DNA of 53,954 bases from Akkermansia muciniphila. GTDB taxonomy: Bacteria > Verrucomicrobiota > Verrucomicrobiia > Limisphaerales > UBA9464. Every line of letters begins with the position of its first letter. The first letter of the stretch is position 1. Shown here piece after piece: positions 9,081-19,023 of this stretch. A program made the position numbers and the translations under genes. Below the pieces are notes generated by a model. That model was not told the origin of the DNA. It did no database searches and worked only from the letters and a program-made list of their open reading frames with translations. The stretch covers positions 1 to 53,954 of the forward strand of contig CAMDGV010000029.1 in the NCBI GenBank assembly GCA_945898055.1, in the 5' to 3' direction.

Positions 9081-10295
9081 TCAGAGGCGAATAAAGACTT
9101 TATTGCGATAGAGGTACAGGCATATCCACCAAAAAAGAAATAAGACAGCAGCCCCTTCGATCATTGGAGCGTAGACGCCTCCTATCCGAGTCCAGATATC
9201 GGGACCGAGATGGGTTTTGAAATTTTGTTTAAAGAAGCCATCCCAGAGATGAACAGTCGTGTAGATAAAAATAGAATTCATCCCGACGATTTGGAGGGGA
9301 AAAGACCAACGACGGAGATTAAGAACATCGATAACAGCATGGAAACCGGCGAGGAATAGGCAGCACCACCCGCCGCTAAAGAGAACCCACGACGGCGTCC
9401 AGATTCGTTTAACCACCGGAGCGATACCGGTTAAATCCAGCATCCAACCGACGGCCAGTCCGGCGAATCCGGCGAGAGCGAGCCTTTGGAGTTTGCGTGA
9501 TGCAGGAAGATCCTCCCGACGAAGCCATCCGCCGGCGAGGAGTCCGCAGATCATCGTCGCCAGAGTGGGGATGAAGCTCAGAGTGAGATAGCCCCCACCA
9601 TTGTAGGCAAATTCTTTGGCGCGAGGGAACAGGTTGAGAAACCAGACATCAAAGTGATGGGCAGGATTTGCATTTTTATTCCAGTGCGCAGCAAATCCAG
9701 AAAGACCGTGCTCCTTCATCCAATCGGCGGAGACGCCGACCGACTCGGGATTAAAACTAGGGGGCGGCAGAGGCGTGAGAGCAAACCAAGCCCAGTAACC
9801 GAGTAAAAGCGCGGTGAGAGCGAGAAATTGGGTACGAACCGAGCGCCAAGCGAGCAACCACAAGAAGACATAGCCGAGACCGATTTGAGAAAGTGTATCC
9901 TCGAAAGTAAAGCGAGTCTGGGCGGAATGAGTTGACCTGAGGAAAACTCCGAGAGCCACCAGAGCGAGGGCGCGCCAGAGGGTGTGAAAGAACATCCCAG
10001 GACCTGAATCGCCTTGGCTGCGACGACGAGCGATCGACCACGGTAAGGCCACTCCGACAAGAAAAGAGAAGGAGGGTTGGATCAGATCATGCAAAGTGCA
10101 GCCTTGCCAGTCCACGTGGTCTTGATGATGGGCTAGAAAGCGCCAAAAATCACTCCCTTGAAGGGCATTTGAGATCTCTCCAAAGTGGAGCATTTCGCCG
10201 GCCATCAGGAGCATGACCCATCCGCGATACGCATCCATGGAACCGAGGCGTTGAGGTTTAGGAGAGGATTTTGAGTCTTCCTTCGACTGGGTCAT
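9081..10295 (-). CDS. DUF5009 / HGSNAT-like membrane acyltransferase
   Basis: About 404 aa from the ATG at 10295 (MTQSKEDSK); a TTG at 10331 would add 12 residues. After RLGSMDAYRGWVMLLMAGE the protein has roughly ten hydrophobic segments. The opening 'R..S.D..RG' signature, the HHQDHVDWQGCTLHDLIQPS stretch and FLVGVALPWS are typical of the heparan-alpha-glucosaminide N-acetyltransferase-like (DUF5009/YeiB-like) family. Members move acyl groups across the membrane onto sugars; the acceptor here is unknown. It sits 42 bp upstream of the DUF1592 gene and 58 bp downstream of the giant LTD protein on the same strand. A role in modifying exported glycans handled by the cluster is an inference from position. 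Confidence 0.8.
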   Translation of the reverse strand: MTQSKEDSKSSPKPQRLGSMDAYRGWVMLLMAGEMLHFGEISNALQGSDFWRFLAHHQDHVDWQGCTLHDLIQPSFSFLVGVALPWSIARRRSQGDSGPGMFFHTLWRALALVALGVFLRSTHSAQTRFTFEDTLSQIGLGYVFLWLLAWRSVRTQFLALTALLLGYWAWFALTPLPPPSFNPESVGVSADWMKEHGLSGFAAHWNKNANPAHHFDVWFLNLFPRAKEFAYNGGGYLTLSFIPTLATMICGLLAGGWLRREDLPASRKLQRLALAGFAGLAVGWMLDLTGIAPVVKRIWTPSWVLFSGGWCCLFLAGFHAVIDVLNLRRWSFPLQIVGMNSIFIYTTVHLWDGFFKQNFKTHLGPDIWTRIGGVYAPMIEGAAVLFLFWWICLYLYRNKVFIRL

Positions 10296-10389
10296 TGAAG
10301 GTGTTGTCTCAAGCCTTGGGTGCGAGTGCAATTCCTATGGCAAAATTTGATTAGGATCGTTTGTTGGATTGGAGAGGAGAAACTTCAGG

Positions 10390-13300
10390 TTAGCGTGTAT
10401 CGAGGACGACCCGATAAAAGTGTTGAGGTTGATTCACACTGGGTTGCGACACCTCACTGAGTTCACCGTTGCCGATAATCTTTTTGAGTAAAACCCAAGG
10501 GCCCATCGGTGAATCTGCCCCTTGAACCTCGTAGTTGGCCTTTTTCATTGAATTCCATTGAATCAGCAGGGAGGTGCCGTTCCAAATTGCCGTTAGGATC
10601 GGAGGCGGTTGTAGCGAGGTTTGATTTTCCGTACCTGGCGTTGGGGTGGACCAGACATGCTCGAAGGATTGACCTTCAGGTTGGGCGCTCCAAGTCCGGT
10701 CAGGGATAGATTGACCGTAATTGAGCGTGTCGATGATTCCTGATCCAGTCGTGGTGGGACGTGCCAACGAGATCCAGCCATTGGTAGGGGTAGGCTTAAG
10801 GGAGGCATGCCATTCTGAGGAAGTGCCCTGCCGAGGGTCCGCATCCAAGACGATAAGCCGTCGTTCGGCGGGTTGGAGAGTTGCGGTGAGAGGAAAAGTC
10901 CAGAAGAGAGACGCGCCTGAGGTGTTTAGAGTCCAGTTGGCTAAGGAAATTGCGGTGCTTCCAGTATTGATGATTTCGACCCAAGCTTCGGCTTCCCCGG
11001 CAGTATCGCGAAACGCCCCTGGGCTGGTTTGGATTTCATTGAGAAAGACGGGGGGGAATTCAGCGAGCGAGACTGCCCCTGGGGTGATCTGTCCCGGGCT
11101 TAAGCCGACTTGCGAGGTTCCGTCTAGACTGAGGGTGGCACCAAAGACAATATCGGAACTTGTGAGACTGGTTTGGTGAACTTGAACCGCGAGCAGATTG
11201 GTTCCGATACGAAGTAGGTTAGCGGGTAAAAAAATCGGTCCGACAGTGGTCGCATCGCCGATGGAGACCGAGCTGGGGGTGGCAGGTTGTACAACCGTCT
11301 CTGCGGCTAGATTGAAGCGGGTTAATTCAGTTCCATTAAGATGAAACACAGCTCCGTCATCGATGATGTGAGTGAGCGCCAAGGTCCCCGCTCCAGGTAA
11401 TTGGTTTAGAACGAACTGGGTGCGGAAGTAGTAGGTCCATTGACCGAGAGTTAGAGGAGTTTTTTTTGCGGCAGGGAGATCGGCAGATTCCACGTAGAAA
11501 AGACCAGCCCCCGTTTTCCAGTTCGTATCATTGAAATTATTTTCCAACCAAAATAGGGAAGGAGTGCCGTTTTCAAAATAACGCCAACTGTTGGTCATAG
11601 AGATCAGCGAACGCGGACCGGTCCAAGGGATTGATAATGTCCAATTGCCGACCCGCGAAGTATCAGCCAGAGGATCGATCAGCTGGAGAGCCGTCCCGCC
11701 GGCGAGGGATTGATCTGGCCAAGGTGCGGAGGACGAAAAGTGAACCCGACCCAATAAGGCTCCGTTAGAAGCGCGAAGCTGAAGATCATCACCCTCGAGG
11801 CCGAGGTTGCCTGTCCAAGGTCCGACCGCCGAAATATTGGATCCGTAGACCGCAGCGAAGACGTCAGGCTGTGCAACGACACAGAGTGTTTGGCGAGGTT
11901 GGATCAGTGATTTGTCGGGGAAAGTGAAGCTCAACGAACGTCCAGAAAGCTGGCAGCCTGAGATATCCCAGGCGGTCACGGCGGACGCATTCAGCAACTC
12001 AATATAAGCGGCTTGGATCTTGGTTGGGTGGTTCATTATTTCTGAGAAAACCACTCGGAACCGAGGTTGCACAGTGATCGCAAGTGAAGTGATCGCTGAA
12101 GCCGAAGGAAAGGCATCGTCGCTGACTCGAACTTGGAGCGTTTGCAGGGAAGCCCCAGAGTCAGTGGGCAAGGTCCAGCGCACGAGGCCGGTTGACGGAT
12201 CGATGACCGCATCGTTGGGAACCGGTGCGACCAGGGAGAAAGTCAGATTTTGGGGAGGAAGATCGGGGTCCGTGGCCTTGACTCTGAGTTCGATGAGTTC
12301 CCCTTCCGTCCGAGATTGGGCCGGGAGCGCGGTGAGAATGGGAGGTTGGTTGTCTTCTTCGACCAGAATTGAAAAACGAGTGCGAGCCGATTGGGCGAGT
12401 GAGGACAGTTCAGTGGCTTCGACAAGGATGGTATAGGAGTTAGGCCCCTGAGTTTCTGCAGGGGTCCATTGAAGGACGCCGGTGAGGGGATCGAGGGAAA
12501 GACCCTCGGGCGGCGTCGATTGCAAAGAGTAACGGACTGGGCTTCCCTCGGGGTCAGTGGCCGACAACGTGAGAAGCAGAGGAGTCCCTTCGCGCACAAT
12601 TTGTGGGCCGGGTTGAGTGAAGATAGGAATATTATCGATCTCATCGACATTGATTTGCAACAGACGCGTGATCGACGCGGGCGGGGTCCCATCGTCGGTG
12701 ACAATCACTGCGACAGTGTACAAAGCGTTGCCCTGAGTTTCCGATGGAACCCAATTTAAGAGGCCGGTATCGGGAGCGATGGACAAGCCTAAAGGGGCCG
12801 TTGACTCGAGAGAATAGCGAAGCTTTTGTGAAGGGCGATCCGCGTCTGTGGCAGTGAGCTGAACACTGAGCAAGGCCCCTTCGCCGATAGAAATCGTGGA
12901 GGGAAGATCGAGGTTGGGAGATTGATTCGACTCCTTCACCTCAACCTGAAGCAAGAGAGTGGCGGAGCGATTGGGAGATCCCGAATCGGTGACTCGCGCT
13001 GAGAATCGGTAAGTAGCAGGCCCTTGCACTTCGTTTGGAGTCCAAGAGAGTTCACCGGTGGTGGGGTTGATTTCCAGACCGAGAGGAACCTCTGTACCTA
13101 GACTGAAACGGAGCGATTGACCCGGATCTGGGTCAGAGGCTTGGAGCAGTAAAGTCCAGCGGACAGATTCGGCAATCCTTTGCAGCGGGACCGTGGTGAA
13201 GTGCGGAGGAATATTTCCACCGACAATCGTGTTGGCGGAACCGGGGGTCGGAACATCCTGCGGAATCCAGTCACCTTCAGGGCCATCCGGAGAGCGACCC

Positions 13301-16300
13301 GTGGTGAGGTTATTGGCTTGTACTCCGAAGGTCACTGCATCGACAAGAGAGCCATCAGGAGCGTAGAGAGCGATCTGTTCGCCAGACCGTGCGAGATTGA
13401 AGGAGGCATGAAACCAGCCATTTGAGACCTGTGTTTGTTGAGGTTCAGCATCGGCCCAAACCAGTAAAAAGCCTAAAGGAGGAATAATCGTTCCTGAGGG
13501 CAGAACAGAAGCGGTACGATTAGTGAGAGAATCGGTCAGAAAATAACCGGAGAGATCCGCAGGAATGGCGGCGGCATTATGCAGTTCAAGCCAGTCCTCA
13601 AAATCGCCATCAGCAGGATCGGCGAGGGTCGAGGTATTTTGGGCCATAAACTCATTAATCACTACTTTGATCGATGGGACGGCGGGGTTATTGGAAGCAC
13701 CTGGGGTAGCGAAATAAAGGGGACGCCGTGAAAAAGGATCGCCATCTGGGATCGAACCAAAGCCACGACCTTGCGGAAGATTTTCGTACTCCAACGAGTC
13801 CAAAATAGCGGGGCTTGCCGGGGAACCTTGCAGTCGAGCGAGCACTACTGTACCTGAAGAGGGCGAGAGCCTGAAGTTGGCATGCAGTTCATTGGACTGA
13901 GTTTCGGAGGGCTCATTATCGAGCCAAATCCGCAAGAAGCCGCCGGCAGGAATCGAGGTTCCTAGCGGAATAGCCCAGCGGACTGCATTGGTGAAAGAGT
14001 CTGAAAGCCAGAGATCATCGAGAGAGGTTGGATTCGAAGCCGGGTTATAGAGTTCGATAAAAGGATCGGCATCCCCTGCGGAATCGGTGACGCCGACAGG
14101 TGGAACGGGAAAAACTTCATTGATCCAAGCCGTTGGGAAGGGGGCTAAAGACGACCGAACCGCATTAATCGCACCCGGGGTGGAACGATTGGGGGCATTG
14201 GTAGCGGTCGTTGCCCAGTTCGCTGGTCGACGGGTATCGAGGGTTGGGTCAATGAGTTGAAGTGAGGGGCCGAATCCATCGGCTTCGATGGGCCAAGGCG
14301 GGTGATCGGAGTAGCGCACGTCACTGAAATGGGAGAGAGAATCAGGGGTCGAGAGGCGGAGATGTTCTCCCTTGTTATCGAGGCCACCGTTGAAAGTATC
14401 GAAGAGAGGAATCACCGCCCCGAAGTGGGCAGCGAAGGCAGCACGGTCAGCGGCAAGAACCCAGTAGCCACCCGGAGGAATGAGGGCAACGGCAGGAAAA
14501 GTGTAGCCGAGACCATCGAGTTGATATCCAGCGAGATCAAAGGGAGTGGATGGATGTCGGTTGTGAATTTCGACAAAGGCCGTTTTAGGTTCAGCCGGAT
14601 TATAGTGAATCTCATTCAAAATAACCCAATCGGCTGGGGTCGGAATAGCTCCAGGAAAGAGCACCTGAACAGAATCGGTAAAGGGCAAGATGGCACCGTT
14701 GCTGGCGAGACCGGTTAATTGTAACTGATTGGTTGCGGCGGCCAGAGGAACAACGAGAGAGAAGGTAGTGAAACCGGTCCAGAGGACTGGATAGCGGGTG
14801 CCATTGACAGCAATATTAGCAACCCGGAAGGGAGCAGTTCCGGTGAGAGTGACGGTCGGAGTGTTAGCGGTGAAATCATTGCCCCCGTTTGAAGTGATGG
14901 AGAAGGTGGCGGCATCGGCGGCCCGAGCTTGGGCAATCAAGAAAGTACGGCGCGAATTGATATAATTGGTGATCGCAGAAATCGGGGCGAGGCCGGTGAT
15001 ATTATTTTGCAGTTGGATAGCCCGATAACCATCGATAATCGGGCGGTAATTCTGAGCAAGCATCGGTCCTTCGGTCGCCCGTAAGAGAGCCCTCCACAAC
15101 ATACGTCGGAAGGCCGGATGATCGAAAGTGCGCGAATTCATGACTGGATCTTGTCCGCCCCAAAGTCCAGCTGTCGGGCCGTCACCGAGTCCAAGCACAA
15201 AATCAATATCCCACGGCAGTAACACAGCGGGGCGTCCTGGTTGCCCATAGATGTACATATTTTGCCCGACGTTATAGGTCCAAGAATCCCAGTTGCCAGT
15301 GACCCGATGGAAGGCGAAGACCCGCATCCATTGGTCCATGTCTGCCAGTTGGAGGACTCGATCAGTATACCCGCTGTTAGCCGTCGAATTGATCGCGTTT
15401 ACAAGATTATAAATGGTTTGGTAGTTACTCTCGGGAAATAGTTTGGCGCGTCGTTCCCAGTTCCAGCGGTAGCGGGCTGGCTTAAGGGTATTTTGGGAGA
15501 GAAATTTTTGCACAGTGGCTTGGGTCGCTTTGAAAGTTCGGTTGTCGTCAGCAAACTCAAACCAAATCGAGATTTTGTATAAGTCACCCTCACCCCACTC
15601 TGGATAATGTTGCTCGGCATAACGGTGATCAGGCTCTTCTTGATCCTCGATGACATTAGCAAGTGACCCACCATTAAGGTAGAAGAGTTGGTATTTACCG
15701 CTCAGCGATGGAAGGCCCATTTCGGAGGCGATCCAGGCCGAGACACGTCCGCGGAGTGCGGTCTCTTCCGTCCCACCATTACCGGTGCGAGAGAAGAGCC
15801 GTTCGCTGACTCCTTGGAGAAGTTCATCAGCAGGGACCCGGGTGGTGAGATCGCCAGAACCGCTATGGTAAGGGCTCCCCTTATCGCGATAGAGGACCGA
15901 ATGAATGACCCGAGCATTTCCATAAACGAGGGTGCCTCGGCGATAGGCATTGTTGAGGGCATTACCCCCCACCACACTTCGGTTGCTCTGAGTCGTCCAA
16001 AGATGGACATGAGGAAAACTGCCGATGGGGATAGGTTCGTTCCAGCGGATGAGTCCTTCATCGAGTTGAGCAGTGGGCGGCCAGATTGCGGTAGCTCCTA
16101 AGGAATCGGTTGCCTGCAGCGTATAGGCCACGAGCATACTCCCGGTTTGGCCTGGAATTCGAGCCGAATAGAGACAGTCGCCTGCCACCTGGTCTCCATC
16201 TAAACCGTCGTCATGTAAGGGAACTTCGGAGACCGTGGTTGAAGGATCAATGCGGAAGCGACAGACAGCGTTGGTGACACCTTGAGGATCGGTGATATGG

Positions 16301-18954
16301 GCGGTGACTAGGACAGGGTCTCCCGAACGAGGAAGAACTGGGAAATGAGAAATGTCGAACAGGGAGGGCCCAGCGTTGACTTGTTTACGACTATTTTTTT
16401 GACCGGGAGTTCCTAAATTTCTTGGGACGGGAAGGGGCGCGGGATAATCGGCGTAATTCCCTCGAAAACGAAAGAGGAGTTCCGGCCAACCAGCGATCCA
16501 GCGGACAGCGGCTCGAAGAGTGACCGTATTGCCGTTGGCGAGACCGCTGGCGAGGGTGCCGCGAATCGAGTTAACACCGGTATCCAATCCGCCTTGGGCG
16601 CGCAGGTGAAGCCCGCGGGAACCGTTGCGACCGACTCCAGCACCAAGGGTGGAACCGAGATGATTGCCTCCGAGCGTCCATCCCGTATTGCCATTTTCGA
16701 AGCTTGGATTCTGCAGGAAATTGGTGCCACCCGTGCGGATCACCTCGATGTCATCAACCTGACATTCTCCATTATTGAGTAAGCCCAAGAAAAGACGATT
16801 GAGGCCATAGGCTGAATCGCCGAGATCGAGCGGCCCCGTCCATTGCACCGTACTCCAATCGGCCTTGGTTGATTCGTCGGAATCAGCCCAACTCGAAGCC
16901 AGAGACGGATCGCTCTCGGGATCGATGAGTTCGAGACTAGACCCGCCTCCATCGCTCCATTTCCCCCAAGCACCGCCGTCGAAATAGCGAACTTCCCCGA
17001 CTTGGACATGAGTAGTCTCCGACCCAATGGTCCCGAGTTGATTGGTGCTGAGGAGGGTCAACGGGCGAAGTAATCGGACGACATCCCCTCCATTACCGAG
17101 TTGGCCCGCATAAGGACCAGCGACAGTGCTTGGGGATAAAGAGAGATGATTGAGTCGGAGCCGAGAAGGATCCTTAGCGACGACTATTTGTTGGCCGGGT
17201 TCGAGACGATATCCTTGAGGGAAGTCAAACTGAATACCCCCGCGGAGCTGCCAACCAGCCAGATCGAGCGGAGTGGCCCCGCGATGATGTAGTTCGATGA
17301 ATTCATCGGCATCTCCGCCGGGTGGATTATAGAAAAGCTCGTTGACCACTAAATCTTCGGCGCGTCGAGAGCTATTAAAAAGACCGGGTGAAGGCGACGA
17401 CAACCGGTGAAATCGGCTTGAGCCGTCGGGAAAGCGACCCGAGGAAACCCCGATTTCTTGAGGGGTGAACCGGATAACATCGAGCGCACGGCGTCCATCG
17501 GCTGAAACAAAAAACACCGTTTCTCCCGTCGATTTTAGGCGAAATCCGAGTTGGGTGGCATTCCAAGCTCGGTGGGTACCCGCAGCGATCCGTGTTCCAG
17601 CGGGCATTCGAAACCGATGGGTATTCAGCGAGTCAGTCAGCACCCTTCCTGAAAGATCGACCTCGTGGTTGGAGCGATTAAAAAGTTCAATAAAATCAGA
17701 GACAAGAGTCTCGGAGTGAGCAAGGAATTCATTGATGACCACTGGTTCATCAGGAGAGGCATGGGATGGATCGCGTCGGCCCGGTGAGCCGTCCCGGTAG
17801 TGACTGGGGCCCCAGGCGCGAGGATCAGCCTCGCCGTAACTGGGTGAAATAAGGACAAGCGAATGGCCGGCGTGCCCAGCGATCAAGGGCCACGGTGCTT
17901 CTGAGTCAAAGGCAACTTGCAATTTGATGGCCCCTATTGCATCGCGTAGTTCGATCGAGTCGCCGGATTTTTTGAGAGAACCCGTCCAAGGCCCCAGGGT
18001 TGGAGGGTCGTCTGATGAGGAGAGAAGGGTTGTGGGGTCGGCAGCGACGACTACCATAGCTCCGGCTTCCAGACGAAATCGATCGGGGAAACGGTAATGA
18101 ATTCCGCCGGCCAAAGTCCATCCACTGAGGTCTTGAAAAATATCCCCATGATTGGCCACCTCAATAAAAGCAGAGCGTTGAGTTCCGTTGGTGGAAGCGA
18201 TGGGATTGTAGAAGATTTCTGAGAAAACTAATCCTGTCCGGCGGCTGGACGGATGGACACCTTCGCGGAGATGATCGAGAGTCGATTCGGCGAGGTCCGT
18301 TGTTGGGGTGAGAGAGAGGAAGCGAGCGGTGGTCGGGATAGCGTTATTCTGGGAAGAAACAGCGAGACCGAAGCGAGTTTCACGGGTCCAATTGAAGCTC
18401 ATTGAACCGAGCTGAACCCAAGAGCGAGCATCCGTGCTGGTATAACCGGTGACCGTAGTTCCGGTGCGTTTGAGGCGCAGCCACAGTTCAGGTTGAGTGG
18501 CTGGAAAACCGCCGGTAGCGGTGGCCCGAATCGAGGTGCCACCCGTGGAGGAACGGGATTCGAAGAAGCAACCGGCGAGAGGACTAGAGGCAAAGACAGC
18601 GGCGAACGGCCCGTTGGTGGTCGGCCCGCTCCGCAGCATTAGGCCGGCTCGGACAAAAGGGTCTGAGATGACCAATGAAGCCATCTGCACCTGAAAATCA
18701 AAATCCCCTTCGAGCGGCCTTTGGGCAAAGGAAAGTTGATCATAACCGGAAGCTGAACCTCGCCCTTGGGCGCTCATGGTATAGCTGTTGGTCCCAACTG
18801 AAACGAAGGAGCCAGTATCGCCACTGAGCGAGAGAAGAGTCAGCGGTTGCCCCTGCAATGGACCGGTGACCCCAGCGATCAAGGCTAATAAAAAAGCAAA
18901 AAAAGTCCGAGCGTTAAGAGGGTGTGACGCATCCATGGAGAGTGCGTGACACAC
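10390..18954 (-). CDS. Giant secreted lamin-tail-domain / CotH protein
   Basis: 2,854 aa from a GTG; an ATG six codons in (18936) is equally possible. A signal peptide (FFAFLLALIAGVTGPLQG) leads to, approximately: a concanavalin-like domain (40-215); lamin-tail domains at 240-390, 405-520 and 540-700; a carbohydrate-binding-like NPSFENGNTGW region (740-855); a choice-of-anchor-like segment (870-950); a CotH kinase-like domain (980-1310) with VLYRDKGSPYHSGSG and VLLPWDIDFVLG; lamin-tail domains at 1445-1590, 1610-1755 and 1762-1900; four putative-Ig/cadherin-like repeats (1915-2295), each with a 'GL.I.P.TG.L.W.P.E.QG' core; another lamin-tail domain (2297-2440); a beta-rich domain with IIDDGAVFHLNGTELTRFN; an eighth lamin-tail domain (2640-2770); and a C-terminal cap ending FYRVVLDTR. 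No PEP-CTERM sorting signal is seen. Probably a surface or extracellular protein, perhaps exported with the TolC upstream. CotH activity is not certain. Confidence 0.88.
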   Translation of the reverse strand: MCHALSMDASHPLNARTFFAFLLALIAGVTGPLQGQPLTLLSLSGDTGSFVSVGTNSYTMSAQGRGSASGYDQLSFAQRPLEGDFDFQVQMASLVISDPFVRAGLMLRSGPTTNGPFAAVFASSPLAGCFFESRSSTGGTSIRATATGGFPATQPELWLRLKRTGTTVTGYTSTDARSWVQLGSMSFNWTRETRFGLAVSSQNNAIPTTARFLSLTPTTDLAESTLDHLREGVHPSSRRTGLVFSEIFYNPIASTNGTQRSAFIEVANHGDIFQDLSGWTLAGGIHYRFPDRFRLEAGAMVVVAADPTTLLSSSDDPPTLGPWTGSLKKSGDSIELRDAIGAIKLQVAFDSEAPWPLIAGHAGHSLVLISPSYGEADPRAWGPSHYRDGSPGRRDPSHASPDEPVVINEFLAHSETLVSDFIELFNRSNHEVDLSGRVLTDSLNTHRFRMPAGTRIAAGTHRAWNATQLGFRLKSTGETVFFVSADGRRALDVIRFTPQEIGVSSGRFPDGSSRFHRLSSPSPGLFNSSRRAEDLVVNELFYNPPGGDADEFIELHHRGATPLDLAGWQLRGGIQFDFPQGYRLEPGQQIVVAKDPSRLRLNHLSLSPSTVAGPYAGQLGNGGDVVRLLRPLTLLSTNQLGTIGSETTHVQVGEVRYFDGGAWGKWSDGGGSSLELIDPESDPSLASSWADSDESTKADWSTVQWTGPLDLGDSAYGLNRLFLGLLNNGECQVDDIEVIRTGGTNFLQNPSFENGNTGWTLGGNHLGSTLGAGVGRNGSRGLHLRAQGGLDTGVNSIRGTLASGLANGNTVTLRAAVRWIAGWPELLFRFRGNYADYPAPLPVPRNLGTPGQKNSRKQVNAGPSLFDISHFPVLPRSGDPVLVTAHITDPQGVTNAVCRFRIDPSTTVSEVPLHDDGLDGDQVAGDCLYSARIPGQTGSMLVAYTLQATDSLGATAIWPPTAQLDEGLIRWNEPIPIGSFPHVHLWTTQSNRSVVGGNALNNAYRRGTLVYGNARVIHSVLYRDKGSPYHSGSGDLTTRVPADELLQGVSERLFSRTGNGGTEETALRGRVSAWIASEMGLPSLSGKYQLFYLNGGSLANVIEDQEEPDHRYAEQHYPEWGEGDLYKISIWFEFADDNRTFKATQATVQKFLSQNTLKPARYRWNWERRAKLFPESNYQTIYNLVNAINSTANSGYTDRVLQLADMDQWMRVFAFHRVTGNWDSWTYNVGQNMYIYGQPGRPAVLLPWDIDFVLGLGDGPTAGLWGGQDPVMNSRTFDHPAFRRMLWRALLRATEGPMLAQNYRPIIDGYRAIQLQNNITGLAPISAITNYINSRRTFLIAQARAADAATFSITSNGGNDFTANTPTVTLTGTAPFRVANIAVNGTRYPVLWTGFTTFSLVVPLAAATNQLQLTGLASNGAILPFTDSVQVLFPGAIPTPADWVILNEIHYNPAEPKTAFVEIHNRHPSTPFDLAGYQLDGLGYTFPAVALIPPGGYWVLAADRAAFAAHFGAVIPLFDTFNGGLDNKGEHLRLSTPDSLSHFSDVRYSDHPPWPIEADGFGPSLQLIDPTLDTRRPANWATTATNAPNRSTPGAINAVRSSLAPFPTAWINEVFPVPPVGVTDSAGDADPFIELYNPASNPTSLDDLWLSDSFTNAVRWAIPLGTSIPAGGFLRIWLDNEPSETQSNELHANFRLSPSSGTVVLARLQGSPASPAILDSLEYENLPQGRGFGSIPDGDPFSRRPLYFATPGASNNPAVPSIKVVINEFMAQNTSTLADPADGDFEDWLELHNAAAIPADLSGYFLTDSLTNRTASVLPSGTIIPPLGFLLVWADAEPQQTQVSNGWFHASFNLARSGEQIALYAPDGSLVDAVTFGVQANNLTTGRSPDGPEGDWIPQDVPTPGSANTIVGGNIPPHFTTVPLQRIAESVRWTLLLQASDPDPGQSLRFSLGTEVPLGLEINPTTGELSWTPNEVQGPATYRFSARVTDSGSPNRSATLLLQVEVKESNQSPNLDLPSTISIGEGALLSVQLTATDADRPSQKLRYSLESTAPLGLSIAPDTGLLNWVPSETQGNALYTVAVIVTDDGTPPASITRLLQINVDEIDNIPIFTQPGPQIVREGTPLLLTLSATDPEGSPVRYSLQSTPPEGLSLDPLTGVLQWTPAETQGPNSYTILVEATELSSLAQSARTRFSILVEEDNQPPILTALPAQSRTEGELIELRVKATDPDLPPQNLTFSLVAPVPNDAVIDPSTGLVRWTLPTDSGASLQTLQVRVSDDAFPSASAITSLAITVQPRFRVVFSEIMNHPTKIQAAYIELLNASAVTAWDISGCQLSGRSLSFTFPDKSLIQPRQTLCVVAQPDVFAAVYGSNISAVGPWTGNLGLEGDDLQLRASNGALLGRVHFSSSAPWPDQSLAGGTALQLIDPLADTSRVGNWTLSIPWTGPRSLISMTNSWRYFENGTPSLFWLENNFNDTNWKTGAGLFYVESADLPAAKKTPLTLGQWTYYFRTQFVLNQLPGAGTLALTHIIDDGAVFHLNGTELTRFNLAAETVVQPATPSSVSIGDATTVGPIFLPANLLRIGTNLLAVQVHQTSLTSSDIVFGATLSLDGTSQVGLSPGQITPGAVSLAEFPPVFLNEIQTSPGAFRDTAGEAEAWVEIINTGSTAISLANWTLNTSGASLFWTFPLTATLQPAERRLIVLDADPRQGTSSEWHASLKPTPTNGWISLARPTTTGSGIIDTLNYGQSIPDRTWSAQPEGQSFEHVWSTPTPGTENQTSLQPPPILTAIWNGTSLLIQWNSMKKANYEVQGADSPMGPWVLLKKIIGNGELSEVSQPSVNQPQHFYRVVLDTR

Positions 18955-19023
18955 TGACTGAAGATCAACAGGGCTAACAGTCCGAAGTGGATAGTTAATC
19001 GGAAATCCACTGCGATCTGCAAC

